NCBI GenBank assembly: GCA_041675905.1
Contig: JBAYSX010000007.1
Coordinates: forward strand, 50,023-114,022
Source of the DNA: Sandaracinobacteroides sp041675905
GTDB taxonomy: Bacteria > Pseudomonadota > Alphaproteobacteria > Sphingomonadales > Sphingomonadaceae
Direction of reading: 5' to 3'
DNA: 64,000 bases
Position numbers and translations under genes: made by a program. Shown piece after piece: positions 52,952-61,647 of this stretch. Positions within the stretch are counted from its first letter, which is position 1; each line of letters begins with the position of its first letter. The notes beneath the pieces are model-generated. The model was not told the origin of the DNA, made no database searches, and saw nothing but the letters and a program-made list of their open reading frames with translations.

Positions 52952-53443
52952 ATGAAAATCCTGAGCATCAGTCTTGGCAGTGTTGCGGCTGTAACGCTCG
53001 CCATGGCCGCACCGGCCCAGGCGCAGAAGACCGAACCAAACTCCGGCCTCCCCTATTGCAGCCGCAACGTGCAGGACGGGTGTATCCAGCGTGGCGACGT
53101 CAAGCGCAATGATTTCGAGAAGAGGCAGGCGGACCGGGATAATCGCGGCATGCCCGCCGACACCGAAACGCAGCCGTCGCTCAACTCCGGCGCGCAAATG
53201 CCGCCCGATACCGGCATGACTCCTGGCTCCGCACCCATGTCCCATCCGGAAATGCAGGATATGCCCGCAACGCCGGGAACCACGCCGCCGGGGCCGCCGG
53301 ACATGCCAGGAACGCCGGGAACCACGCCGCCGGGGCCGCCGGACATGCCGGGAACGACACCGGAAACTACGCCTCCGACAACGCCCGGCATGGATACGAC
53401 ACCCGAATATCCCGGCACGCCAGGGCCGGACATGACGGAATAA
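52952..53443 (+). CDS. Exported Pro-rich protein of unknown function
   Basis: The 163-residue product has a signal peptide (about residues 1-24, ending AQAQ), a short N-terminal part with two Cys (YCSRNVQDGC), and a C-terminal half made almost wholly of Pro, Gly, Thr and Met. That half includes two copies of TPGTTPPGPPDMPG. It resembles no enzyme and is probably a periplasmic or envelope protein. AGGAG lies 8 bases before the ATG. It is followed by a terminator-like hairpin. Confidence 0.75.
   Translation: MKILSISLGSVAAVTLAMAAPAQAQKTEPNSGLPYCSRNVQDGCIQRGDVKRNDFEKRQADRDNRGMPADTETQPSLNSGAQMPPDTGMTPGSAPMSHPEMQDMPATPGTTPPGPPDMPGTPGTTPPGPPDMPGTTPETTPPTTPGMDTTPEYPGTPGPDMTE
53269..53352 (+). repeat. 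Two perfect-phase 42-base tandem repeats inside a coding gene
   Basis: A 42-base unit starting AACGCCGGGAACC occurs at 53269-53310 and 53311-53352, differing by one base at the end, with a partial third copy after it. It encodes the 14-residue TPGTTPPGPPDMPG. Its multiple-of-three length keeps the frame, so copy number could vary between strains. Confidence 0.8.
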
Positions 53444-53464
53444 GGCCGGAAATCTCCGCACGAT

Positions 53465-53492
53465 CCTGAGGCGGGTGGTGGCCCGCCTCAGG
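53465..53492 (+). terminator. Stem-loop after the Pro-rich protein gene
   Basis: CCTGAGGCGGG (53465-53475) pairs perfectly with CCCGCCTCAGG (53482-53492) around TGGTGG. It starts 22 bases beyond the stop. A short A-run rather than a T-run follows, so on the plus strand it is a terminator-like hairpin without U-tract. Confidence 0.55.
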
Positions 53493-53593
53493 CAAAAACC
53501 GGGCGGCAGGCTCCCGCCCGCCCTATCGCGCATGCGGTTTTCGCATTATAGCGAAAGCAACGCCGATCACGGCGACCGTCTCAGGAAAACCGC

Positions 53594-54817
53594 ATGTCCG
53601 AAGAATTCTACCGCATACGCCGTCTGCCGCCCTACGTCATCGCCGAAGTCAATGCGATGCGGGCCGCGGCGCGAGCGCGGGGAGAGGATGTGATCGACCT
53701 CGGGATGGGCAACCCCGATCTGCCGCCGCCGCCCCACGTCATCGCCAAATTGTGCGAGGTGGCCGCCAAGCCCGACGCGCATGGCTATTCCGCATCCAAA
53801 GGCATCCCCGGCTTGCGCCGGGCACAGGCAGGCTATTACCAGCGTCGGTTCGGTGTCGATCTCGATCCCGAAACCGAGGTGGTGGTGACGCTCGGCTCGA
53901 AAGAAGGGCTGGCCAATCTGGCCCAGGCGATCACCGCGCCCGGCGATGTGGTGCTGGCCCCCAACCCGTCCTATCCCATCCACACCTTCGGCTTCATCAT
54001 TGCCGGCGCATCGATTCGCTCGATCCCGACGACCCCCGGACCCAAATTCTTCGAAAGCTGCGAGCGGGCGGTGCGCTTCACCGTGCCGAAGCCGACCGTG
54101 ATGGTCATCGGCTATCCCTCGAACCCGACCGCCGAAACCGTCGATCTGAAATTCTACGAAGATGTCGTCGCGTTCGCGAAAGAACATGGGCTGTGGGTAT
54201 TGTCCGACCTCGCCTATTCGGAACTTTATTTCGACGGCGTACCGACACCCTCCATCCTGCAGGTGCCCGGCGCGAAAGACGTGGCGGTTGAGTTTACTTC
54301 CGTATCCAAAACCTATTCGATGGCTGGCTGGCGCATCGGTTTTGCCGTTGGCAATCGCACGCTGATCCATGCGCTGACGCGGGTGAAATCCTATCTGGAT
54401 TATGGCGCGTTCACGCCGATCCAGGCCGCCGCCGTCGCCGCCATCAATGGCCCGCAGGATATTGTCGAACAAAATCGTAACCTGTACCGGCGTCGGCGCG
54501 ATGTGATGGTGGAAAGCTTCGGACGGGCCGGCTGGGAAATCCCGTCACCCTCCGCGTCGATGTTCGCCTGGGCCCCGTTGCCGCCGGCGCTGAAGCATCT
54601 GGGCAGCCTCGAATTTTCCAAACAATTGCTCACCCATGCAGGCGTCGCGGTGGCGCCTGGCGTCGGCTATGGCGAGGATGGCGAAGGCTTCGTGCGCATC
54701 GCCATGGTGGAAAACGAACAACGGCTGCGCCAGGCGGCACGGCAGGTACGGCGCTATCTGCAATCCATGGGGGTGAACACGCCAGCGCAGACGGCGGGCG
54801 GCCCTCTCAGGGATTAG
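53594..54817 (+). CDS. Class I/II aminotransferase (AlaC / LL-DAP aminotransferase-like)
   Basis: The 407-residue PLP enzyme has IDLGMGNPDLPPPPHV near the N-terminus, APNPSYPIHTFGFIIAG, VIGYPSNPTAETVDL and the PLP-lysine motif SVSKTYSMAGWRIGFAVGN. It is closest in pattern to AlaC-type alanine aminotransferases and LL-diaminopimelate aminotransferases of bacterial genomes. Its position ahead of hom suggests amino-acid synthesis; the exact donor is not readable. It overlaps the convergent small gene by 11 bases. Confidence 0.92.
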   Translation: MSEEFYRIRRLPPYVIAEVNAMRAAARARGEDVIDLGMGNPDLPPPPHVIAKLCEVAAKPDAHGYSASKGIPGLRRAQAGYYQRRFGVDLDPETEVVVTLGSKEGLANLAQAITAPGDVVLAPNPSYPIHTFGFIIAGASIRSIPTTPGPKFFESCERAVRFTVPKPTVMVIGYPSNPTAETVDLKFYEDVVAFAKEHGLWVLSDLAYSELYFDGVPTPSILQVPGAKDVAVEFTSVSKTYSMAGWRIGFAVGNRTLIHALTRVKSYLDYGAFTPIQAAAVAAINGPQDIVEQNRNLYRRRRDVMVESFGRAGWEIPSPSASMFAWAPLPPALKHLGSLEFSKQLLTHAGVAVAPGVGYGEDGEGFVRIAMVENEQRLRQAARQVRRYLQSMGVNTPAQTAGGPLRD

Positions 54818-55139
54818 TGAAAAACATGACCGTGCCCCGGACGATCACGCGGATGGCGTCGTCCATATTTTCGTCGGTCAGCCGGACACTGCACACCAGT
54901 TCGTTAAAGTTCCTGATTCCAACGTTGACCCGGAACTGACCCAGTGGCCGCTGGGTCAGAAAATTGCCACCCGTCACAAAGGCAGCGTTGAACCCGGACA
55001 GTCCGACGACGAAGCCGGAGCCGCGCGGGCGGTCGAGAGTCTGCGTCTGGACGAGCGGCCGGCCCGGGAGCAGATGATCGCGTCCGCCCGGCTCATCGAA
55101 ATCGAAGGAAAAAGAGACAATTCCGGCGATGGTCGTCAT
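54807..55139 (-). CDS. Small protein of unknown function (110 residues)
   Basis: I do not recognise this protein. It is predicted to be mostly beta-structure, without signal peptide or membrane segment, and has one Cys. It starts at ATG 55139, overlapping the stop of the upstream membrane protein gene by 4 bases (ATGA), and it converges with the aminotransferase. The paired overlap supports both being real genes. Confidence 0.65.
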   Translation of the reverse strand: MTTIAGIVSFSFDFDEPGGRDHLLPGRPLVQTQTLDRPRGSGFVVGLSGFNAAFVTGGNFLTQRPLGQFRVNVGIRNFNELVCSVRLTDENMDDAIRVIVRGTVMFFTNP

Positions 55140-55417
55140 GGCCGTTCCTTCCATCTCATGCAGGCAGCCCCGATCAGACCGCCCAGCAGCAGCGCGCCAG
55201 CCGTTGCAAACAGCGGTGGCAGTTTCCCCATGCGCGGGCAACAGGCGGCCATAGCATTGCTGTTCGCGTCCGGCGGCAGTTCAAAGCTTTGCAAGTCGGA
55301 ATCGTCGGCAGAATCCACCTCTTTCGGCGGCATCTCCGCACCGATCAGGTCCGTGGATCCTGCATCAAGACGGGCCGGTTTCTCGCCATTGGTTTCGACC
55401 CTGGCATCGGTATTCAT
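55136..55417 (-). CDS. Small membrane protein of unknown function (93 residues)
   Basis: The product has an acidic N-terminal half, a double cysteine (CCPRMG, about 59-64), and one C-terminal membrane segment (about 67-86) followed by a basic tail (MRWKERP), so it is probably tail-anchored with the N-terminus in the cytoplasm. GGAGG precedes the ATG with good spacing. It forms a two-gene operon with the 110-residue gene. Function unknown. Confidence 0.68.
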   Translation of the reverse strand: MNTDARVETNGEKPARLDAGSTDLIGAEMPPKEVDSADDSDLQSFELPPDANSNAMAACCPRMGKLPPLFATAGALLLGGLIGAACMRWKERP

Positions 55418-55554
55418 TCCCCGTCCTCCGCATGGTCAGACGAAGGCTGGACTATAGCTGATTCCGGCCCGCCACGCAAAGGCGCACCGCACATGTACGC
55501 CACCCGTAAACTCCGCGCTTGCCTTTGGGCTTTCATTTGGCCCAAAGCACGCGC

Positions 55555-56895
55555 ATGACCTCTCAAAAGACCAGAGAAAAATCGAAAGATACGCCGTTGC
55601 GCGTCGGGCTCGCCGGGCTGGGCACGGTAGGCGGTGGCGTCATCCGGGTGCTGGCAACGCATGCGCGGCTGATCGAGCAACGGGCCGGACGCCCGATTCA
55701 GGTGACAGCGGTTTCCGCGCGCGATCGCAGCCGCAAGCGTTCGGTGGATTTGTCGGACTATGCCTGGGAAGATGATGCGCTGGCGCTGGTGCAGCGGCCG
55801 GATGTCGATGTCGTGGTCGAACTTGTCGGCGGCGCGGATGGTCCTGCCCTCACGCTGGCGCGCGCGGCGCTGGCGGCCGACAAGCCCTTCGTTACCGCCA
55901 ACAAGGCCATGCTCGCCCATCATGGGCTGGAACTGGCGACGCTGGCGGAATCACGTGGGCTGCCGCTGAAATATGAGGCGGCGGTGGCCGGGGGCGTGCC
56001 GATCATCAAGACGCTCCGCGAAGGCATGGCCGCGAACAGCGTCTCGCGCGTCGCCGGGATACTGAACGGCACCTGCAACTATATTCTGTCGCGCATGGAG
56101 GCCGAAGGGCTGGAGTTCGCGGCCGTGCTGGCGGACGCGCAACGCCTTGGCTTCGCGGAAGCAGACCCGGCCTTCGATATCGACGGCGTGGACGCCGCCC
56201 ACAAGCTGGCGATCCTGGCCGCCATCGCTTTTGGCGCGCAACCGGATTTTACGCATGTCGAAACGTCCGGCATTCGCGATGTACGGACCGCGGATATCGC
56301 GCAAGCGGCGGCGCTCGGCTATCGGGTGCGGCTGGTCGGCCAGGCGGAGGTTGACGCCGCGGGTACGCTGTTGCAGCGCGTGCATCCGACGCTGGTGCCG
56401 GTGGATCACCCGCTGGCCGCGGTCACGGGCCCGCTGAACGCCGTCGTTATCGACGGCGATTTCGTCGGGCGGCTGTTGCTGCAGGGCGCGGGCGCAGGCG
56501 AAGGGCCGACGGCCAGCGCCGTCGTCGCCGATCTCGTCGATATCGCACGCGGCGCCAACGGCCCGGTATTCGCCACTCCTGTTGCGCAACTGGCAGCGCT
56601 GCCACCGGCAGGCTCGCTCAGTCGTTCGGGCAGTTTTTACTTGCGGCTGACGGTGATGGATCGCCCCGGCGTGCTTGCCGATCTGACGGCGGCATTGCGC
56701 GATTCCGGCGTATCCATCGAAAGCATCATCCAGCCCGCGCCCACCGCCGACGATATGGCGCTGGTGGTCATGGTCACGCACGAAACCACCGAAACCGCTG
56801 TGCGCCGGGCCTTGGCCGCAATGCAGGAAATCGAGGCGGTATGCGGCGCGCCGCTATGGATGCCCATTATTGCAAATGAAGGATCGAGCGAATGA
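55555..56895 (+). CDS. hom: Homoserine dehydrogenase
   Basis: Hom reduces aspartate semialdehyde to homoserine on the way to threonine and methionine. The 446-residue enzyme has the Rossmann motif GLAGLGTVGGGVI, the catalytic-domain segment AGILNGTCNYILSRME, and a C-terminal ACT domain (about 370-440) that usually confers threonine inhibition. No clear Shine-Dalgarno precedes ATG 55555; an 8-base hairpin ends just 7 bases before it. A TTG at 55519 is a less likely start. It overlaps glpX by ATGA. Confidence 0.95.
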   Translation: MTSQKTREKSKDTPLRVGLAGLGTVGGGVIRVLATHARLIEQRAGRPIQVTAVSARDRSRKRSVDLSDYAWEDDALALVQRPDVDVVVELVGGADGPALTLARAALAADKPFVTANKAMLAHHGLELATLAESRGLPLKYEAAVAGGVPIIKTLREGMAANSVSRVAGILNGTCNYILSRMEAEGLEFAAVLADAQRLGFAEADPAFDIDGVDAAHKLAILAAIAFGAQPDFTHVETSGIRDVRTADIAQAAALGYRVRLVGQAEVDAAGTLLQRVHPTLVPVDHPLAAVTGPLNAVVIDGDFVGRLLLQGAGAGEGPTASAVVADLVDIARGANGPVFATPVAQLAALPPAGSLSRSGSFYLRLTVMDRPGVLADLTAALRDSGVSIESIIQPAPTADDMALVVMVTHETTETAVRRALAAMQEIEAVCGAPLWMPIIANEGSSE

Positions 56896-57890
56896 ACGAC
56901 AGGGACAAGTTGACTCCGAGTGACGTTCTGGATCGTGTTCTCGTGCTGGAAATGGTGCGGGTGACGGAATATGCCGCCATCGCCGCATCGCGGCAGATCG
57001 GACGCGGCGACGAAAAAGCCGCCGACGCCGCGGCGGTCGAAGCGATGCGCGACGCGCTGAATCGTCTGGCGTTCGACGGCACGGTCGTCATCGGCGAGGG
57101 AGAGCGCGACGAAGCCCCCATGTTGTATATCGGCGAAAAGGTCGGATCGGCCCAAGGAACCGGCCCGAAGATCGACATCGCGCTCGATCCGCTGGAAGGC
57201 ACCACCATTACCGCCAAGGCTGGCCCCAGCGCGCTGTCGGTGCTGGCCATCGCCGAAGAAGGCGGCCTGCTGTATGCGCCTGACGTCTATATGGAAAAGA
57301 TCGCCATCGGACCGGGCTATCCGGAAGGCATTGTCGATTTACGCAAGACGCCAACGGAAAATGTCGAGGCGCTGGCGGCTGCCAAGGGGGTAAAGCCCAA
57401 CGAGATTATCGCTTGCGTGCTGGATCGGCCGCGTCACAATGCGCTGATCCAGGAATTGCGCGGCATCGGCTGCGGTATTGTGCTGATCCCCGATGGCGAT
57501 GTGGCGGGCGTGATCGCGACAACCAATCCGGACACCTCCATCGACATCTATATGGGCTCTGGCGGCGCGCCCGAAGGCGTGCTGGCGGCGGCGGCGCTGC
57601 GCTGCGTCGGCGGACAACTTCAAGGCCGGCTGATTTTCCGCAACGAAGATGAAAAGGCGCGCGCCTACAAGGTCGGCATCACCGATCTGGACCGCATCTA
57701 CGAACTGGAAGATCTGGCGAAAGGCGATGTGATTTTCGCCGCCACGGGCGTGACCGACGGTTCGCTGCTGGCCGGGGTCCGCCGCTATAAAAATGGCCGG
57801 ATCACCACCCAGTCTATCGTAATGCGCGCCTCATCCGGCACCATCCGCCGCGTCAATGGCGACCGCCGCGGAGAGCCGAAACACGGCTGA
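56892..57890 (+). CDS. glpX: Class II fructose-1,6-bisphosphatase GlpX
   Basis: GlpX hydrolyses fructose 1,6-bisphosphate in gluconeogenesis. The 332-residue protein has VVIGEGERDEAPML and the metal motif IALDPLEGTTITAK, with MGSGGAPEGVLAAAALRC near residue 220. The ATG overlaps the hom stop. The hom-glpX-recJ order is a known sphingomonad arrangement, so co-transcription of unrelated functions is normal here. Confidence 0.95.
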   Translation: MNDRDKLTPSDVLDRVLVLEMVRVTEYAAIAASRQIGRGDEKAADAAAVEAMRDALNRLAFDGTVVIGEGERDEAPMLYIGEKVGSAQGTGPKIDIALDPLEGTTITAKAGPSALSVLAIAEEGGLLYAPDVYMEKIAIGPGYPEGIVDLRKTPTENVEALAAAKGVKPNEIIACVLDRPRHNALIQELRGIGCGIVLIPDGDVAGVIATTNPDTSIDIYMGSGGAPEGVLAAAALRCVGGQLQGRLIFRNEDEKARAYKVGITDLDRIYELEDLAKGDVIFAATGVTDGSLLAGVRRYKNGRITTQSIVMRASSGTIRRVNGDRRGEPKHG

Positions 57891-59682
57891 CGTGCTGCAC
57901 ACGCAAGAAACGCAATCGCCCTTCCCCGTCACACGTTCAGCCAGCGGCCGGCTGTGGGTGTGGCGGGCAGCGCCCCTGCCGCTGAATACCGCTGCACGGC
58001 TGGGCGTGGACGACATCGCCGCCAGCCTGTTTCTGTCCCGCGGGTGTGCCGCCGAAGATTTGCCACGTCTGATGCGCCCGACTTTACGGGACTGGATGCC
58101 CGATCCATCGCTGTTCCGCGATATGGACAAGGCCGCCGCGCGCCTTGCGGACGCCGTGCAGAGATCCGAAAATATCGTTGTTTTCGCGGATTATGATGTA
58201 GATGGCGCAACATCCGCCGCCATCCTGATCCGGGCGCTGCGGGCGGTGGGGCTCGCCCCCGGTCATTATATCCCGGACCGCCTGCTGGAAGGCTATGGCC
58301 CCAGCAGCAACGCGCTGCTCGGCTTGCAGGAAACGGGTGCCAGCCTCATATTATTGCTCGATTGCGGCACCCAGGCGTTCGAGCCGCTGACGGCGGCGGC
58401 GCGCGCCGGGCTGGATGTGGTCGTCGTCGATCATCACAAGGCCGGAACGGAACTGCCCGAGGCCCTGGCGCTGGTCAACCCGAACCGGCTGGATGAAACG
58501 CCCGAAGCGGCCCGGCACGCCAGCCTGTGCACGGCAGGGCTGGCCTTCCTGCTGGCAGTGGCGCTGTACCGTGAATTACGCGGACGGGGGTTCTTCGCCG
58601 GACGTCAGGAACCGGATCTCGCTGCGCTGCTCGAAATCGTGGCGCTTGGTACGGTCGCCGATGTCGTGCCGCTCACCGGTCTTAATCGCGTGCTGGTGGC
58701 GTTGGGTTTACGGCGCATGGCACAACGTCGGAACGCCGGCATCCGCGCACTGTTCGACATCGCGGCGCTTGCCCGCGCACCGCTGGCGGAAGATTGCGGC
58801 TTTGTGCTCGGCCCGCGCATCAACGCCGGAGGGCGCGTCGGCCAGGCCGATCTGGGCGTCCGTCTGCTGACGACCGACGACGATGCGGAAGCCGCCGAAC
58901 TGGCCGCCGAGCTCGACCGGCTGAATCACGAACGCCGCGCCATCGAGGCGGAAGTGACGGAAGCGGCACTGGCGCAGGCAACGCTGTGTGCCAACAGCGC
59001 GGTGGCGGTCGTCTCCGGCGATGGCTGGCATCCGGGCGTGGTCGGCATCGTGGCGGCGCGGGTGAAAGAACGTCTCAACCGCCCCGCCATCGTGCTGGCA
59101 GAAGGTGCGGATGGCGTCGCCAAAGGCTCCGGTCGTTCGATCACCGGTGTTGATCTGGGCGCGGCGGTTCTGGCCGCACGCGATTCGGGTCTGCTGATGG
59201 CCGGCGGCGGTCATGCCATGGCGGCCGGCGTAACGCTGGAAACAGCGCGAATCGGCGATTTCACGGCTTTTCTGAATGAACGACTGGCCGATACAGTAGC
59301 GGACGCCGGCCAGAACCGCACCCTTTCCATCGACCTGCCCGTCGCCCCGCGCGGCCTGACACCCGAACTCGCCAACGCCCTGCGCGTGGCCGAGCCCTAT
59401 GGCCAGGGTTGGCCAACACCGCGCGTGATGGCTGGTCCGCTACGGCTGATCAAGGTGAATCCGGTCGGAAAAACCGGCGACCACCTCCGCTTCATCGGCA
59501 ATGGCGCCGATGGCGGTCGCGTAGAAGGCGTCGCATTCCGTGCCGCAGACACGGAATTGGGCGCCATGCTGCAGGGTGCGGGTGATAAACCCCTGTTTCT
59601 GGCCGGTCGGGTGCAAATAAATCAGTGGCAAGGGCGCGAAAGAGCCGAACTGCTCCTTGACGACGCCGCCTTTGCCCGCTAA
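57856..59682 (+). CDS. recJ: Single-stranded-DNA exonuclease RecJ
   Basis: RecJ degrades single-stranded DNA 5' to 3' in recombination and mismatch repair. The 608-residue protein has the DHH-family motifs VVFADYDVDGATSAAIL (motif I), LLLDCGTQAF, VVVDHHKAG (DHH) and the DHHA1 segment SGRSITGVDL with MAGGGHAMAAGVTLE, followed by an OB-fold region. ATG 57856 overlaps glpX by 35 bases; GTG 57892, just after the glpX stop, is a reasonable alternative that removes 12 non-conserved residues. Confidence 0.94.
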   Translation: MATAAESRNTADVLHTQETQSPFPVTRSASGRLWVWRAAPLPLNTAARLGVDDIAASLFLSRGCAAEDLPRLMRPTLRDWMPDPSLFRDMDKAAARLADAVQRSENIVVFADYDVDGATSAAILIRALRAVGLAPGHYIPDRLLEGYGPSSNALLGLQETGASLILLLDCGTQAFEPLTAAARAGLDVVVVDHHKAGTELPEALALVNPNRLDETPEAARHASLCTAGLAFLLAVALYRELRGRGFFAGRQEPDLAALLEIVALGTVADVVPLTGLNRVLVALGLRRMAQRRNAGIRALFDIAALARAPLAEDCGFVLGPRINAGGRVGQADLGVRLLTTDDDAEAAELAAELDRLNHERRAIEAEVTEAALAQATLCANSAVAVVSGDGWHPGVVGIVAARVKERLNRPAIVLAEGADGVAKGSGRSITGVDLGAAVLAARDSGLLMAGGGHAMAAGVTLETARIGDFTAFLNERLADTVADAGQNRTLSIDLPVAPRGLTPELANALRVAEPYGQGWPTPRVMAGPLRLIKVNPVGKTGDHLRFIGNGADGGRVEGVAFRAADTELGAMLQGAGDKPLFLAGRVQINQWQGRERAELLLDDAAFAR

Positions 59683-59701
59683 TTGCGCTCCCTCACGCTA
59701 C

Positions 59702-59777
59702 GGCCCCTTCGTCTAGCGGTCCAGGACGTCGCCCTTTCACGGCGAAAACACGGGTTCGAGTCCCGTAGGGGTCACCA
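59702..59777 (+). tRNA. tRNA-Glu (anticodon TTC), CCA encoded
   Basis: The 76-base sequence folds as a cloverleaf: acceptor GGCCCCT with AGGGGTC, anticodon loop CTTTCAC with anticodon TTC, T-arm CGGGTTCGAGTCCCG and encoded CCA. It starts 19 bases after recJ. A tyrosine integrase gene begins 92 bases downstream, so its 3' end is the likely attachment site of an element. A small hairpin (59789-59795 with 59801-59807) follows. Confidence 0.96.
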
Positions 59778-59869
59778 CATTCCGCCCATCCCTTTGGGAT
59801 AAAGGGAAATCAGCGGATTTCAGTCATTTAGATGTGCTTACTGGTCACAATTATGTGATACAAAGAGGC

Positions 59870-61513
59870 ATGGAAGAAATGGCTGATATGCAGCGCCTTC
59901 TCAAGCGGGGCGAGACGTACCACTACCACCGCCGTGTGCCGCTTCACCTTGTCGATGTCGTGGGCAAGCGATTTATCCGGCTGGCGCTGGGCACCGACAG
60001 TCCACGGGAAGCGCGCCGCCGCCGTAATCTGGAGGACGCCCGGACAGATGCGATGTTCCGGGAGGCCGAGAAGGGCATCAAGCCCGGCGCAGGCCGCGTC
60101 GGCGTGTCGCTCGACACCCTGACCCAATATGTGCGGGAAACCGTGGAGGCCATTGATCGTAAATCGTCGGAGCGGCTGGCGCTGTCGCCTCCCACCGACA
60201 GACAAATATTGGCGGACATGGTGGAGGATGCCGAAATTCAGCTCGGCATCCTCACCAATCCCGGTGACCCGCGTCAGGATGAATTTGTTGCGCAGGTAAC
60301 CGACAACATTGCTTACGGCAAAGGGGCAGAGCTGACCGACGCCGACCTCATTGCCCAGTTCGCCGAAATCGTGCGTCGGGGCCTCGTGGAAGTCACACGG
60401 CGTCAAATCGGGCGGCTCACCAACGCGAACGGCAAGATATTCCACGATGCCATCTTCGATCCGGCACAGGTTCCCGCTACGGTAAGCATGGCTGCGCTTG
60501 ACACTGACATCGTGGATGGCTGGGCGGCAGAGCGCAAACCCACGCAGAAGTCGATAGACAGCCATCGAAGCGAAACCCGCAAGTTTCTGGCCCATACCGG
60601 TACCAAGGCCGTGGGTGCAGTGACGCGGGAGGATGTGCTGAGCTACAAAGCGGCGATGATCGCCAGCGATCAAAGTGCTGCCAATATCAAGACTCGATTG
60701 AGTCGTCTAAGTACTGTGTTGGGCTGGGCTTCCGAAAACGGCCACCTCTCCATCAATCCGGCCAAAGGTATTACGATCAAAGTTGTCAGAAAGGCCAAGG
60801 AGAAACGTCAGCCTTTCGCCCCATCGGACCTCAATGCCATATTTGCCGGTCCGGTTCACGCGGACGGGGAGCGTCCCATTCCCGGCCGCGGGGACGCCGC
60901 CTACTGGCTTCCCCTGCTGGCACTGTTTACGGGCGCGCGCCTTGAGGAGATGGCTCAACTTCGTTCCCACGACGTGGCCCAGCACGTCTATACCGATACT
61001 GAAGGACAGACCCATCGCGGCTGGTTTATCAAGGTTTTTGAAGTTGATGATGAAGATGGCACCACGGTCAAAAATTTAGCCAGTGAACGCCTAGTGCCGA
61101 TTCACCCTGAGCTGGAGGCGCTCGGTTTCCTCGCGTTTGTAAAATCTCAACAAGATGCCGGGCATGTCCGCTTGTTTCATCTCTTGAGGCCGGGAGCCTA
61201 CGAGGTATTCGGCGCCAAATGGGGTGAATGGTGGAGCGCCTATATGCGCCGCACAATCGGCATTACTACTGATAAGCGCCTCGTTTTCCATAGCTTCCGC
61301 CACACCTTTACAGACATGGCCCGCCACTGCGGCGTGGCAGAAGGCGTGACGCGCCAAATCATGGGCCATAAAGGGCGGGACGTAGCCGATAATTACGGCA
61401 AGGGTTATTCCCTTTTCCGGATTGTCGAGGGTATGGCGAAGGTGAAGGCCGTCGGCGTCGAGCTACCCCCTCCGCCAGCGCTTCACTCCAGCCCGACAAC
61501 CAAACGGACTTAG
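59870..61513 (+). CDS. Tyrosine recombinase (site-specific integrase)
   Basis: The 547-residue protein has a DUF6538-type N-terminus (RLLKRGETYHYHRRVP), a SAM-like core-binding domain (about 205-290), and a catalytic domain with Arg357 (FTGARLEEMAQLR), the HSFRHTF box (His474, Arg477) and MGHKGRDVADNYGKGYS, which holds the probable nucleophile Tyr509. Its place right after tRNA-Glu fits insertion there. The start is uncertain: ATG 59870, ATG 59879 and GTG 59834 are in frame. It is the first gene of the accessory region. Confidence 0.9.
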   Translation: MEEMADMQRLLKRGETYHYHRRVPLHLVDVVGKRFIRLALGTDSPREARRRRNLEDARTDAMFREAEKGIKPGAGRVGVSLDTLTQYVRETVEAIDRKSSERLALSPPTDRQILADMVEDAEIQLGILTNPGDPRQDEFVAQVTDNIAYGKGAELTDADLIAQFAEIVRRGLVEVTRRQIGRLTNANGKIFHDAIFDPAQVPATVSMAALDTDIVDGWAAERKPTQKSIDSHRSETRKFLAHTGTKAVGAVTREDVLSYKAAMIASDQSAANIKTRLSRLSTVLGWASENGHLSINPAKGITIKVVRKAKEKRQPFAPSDLNAIFAGPVHADGERPIPGRGDAAYWLPLLALFTGARLEEMAQLRSHDVAQHVYTDTEGQTHRGWFIKVFEVDDEDGTTVKNLASERLVPIHPELEALGFLAFVKSQQDAGHVRLFHLLRPGAYEVFGAKWGEWWSAYMRRTIGITTDKRLVFHSFRHTFTDMARHCGVAEGVTRQIMGHKGRDVADNYGKGYSLFRIVEGMAKVKAVGVELPPPPALHSSPTTKRT

Positions 61514-61647
61514 CGGCGAATGAGCGTGGATATTAGAACATGGTATATTAAATACAAGCAATATAATTGCACAGGGAGAGGATCGGAACTGGACCTTTCC
61601 TTCCTGCACGTTGTATCGGGTGGTTGGCGGCACATGCGGTTTGATTG

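Noticed and set aside
53269..53352. CRISPR-like array
   Set aside because: The repeats are contiguous without spacers and lie in frame inside a coding gene; no cas genes are present.
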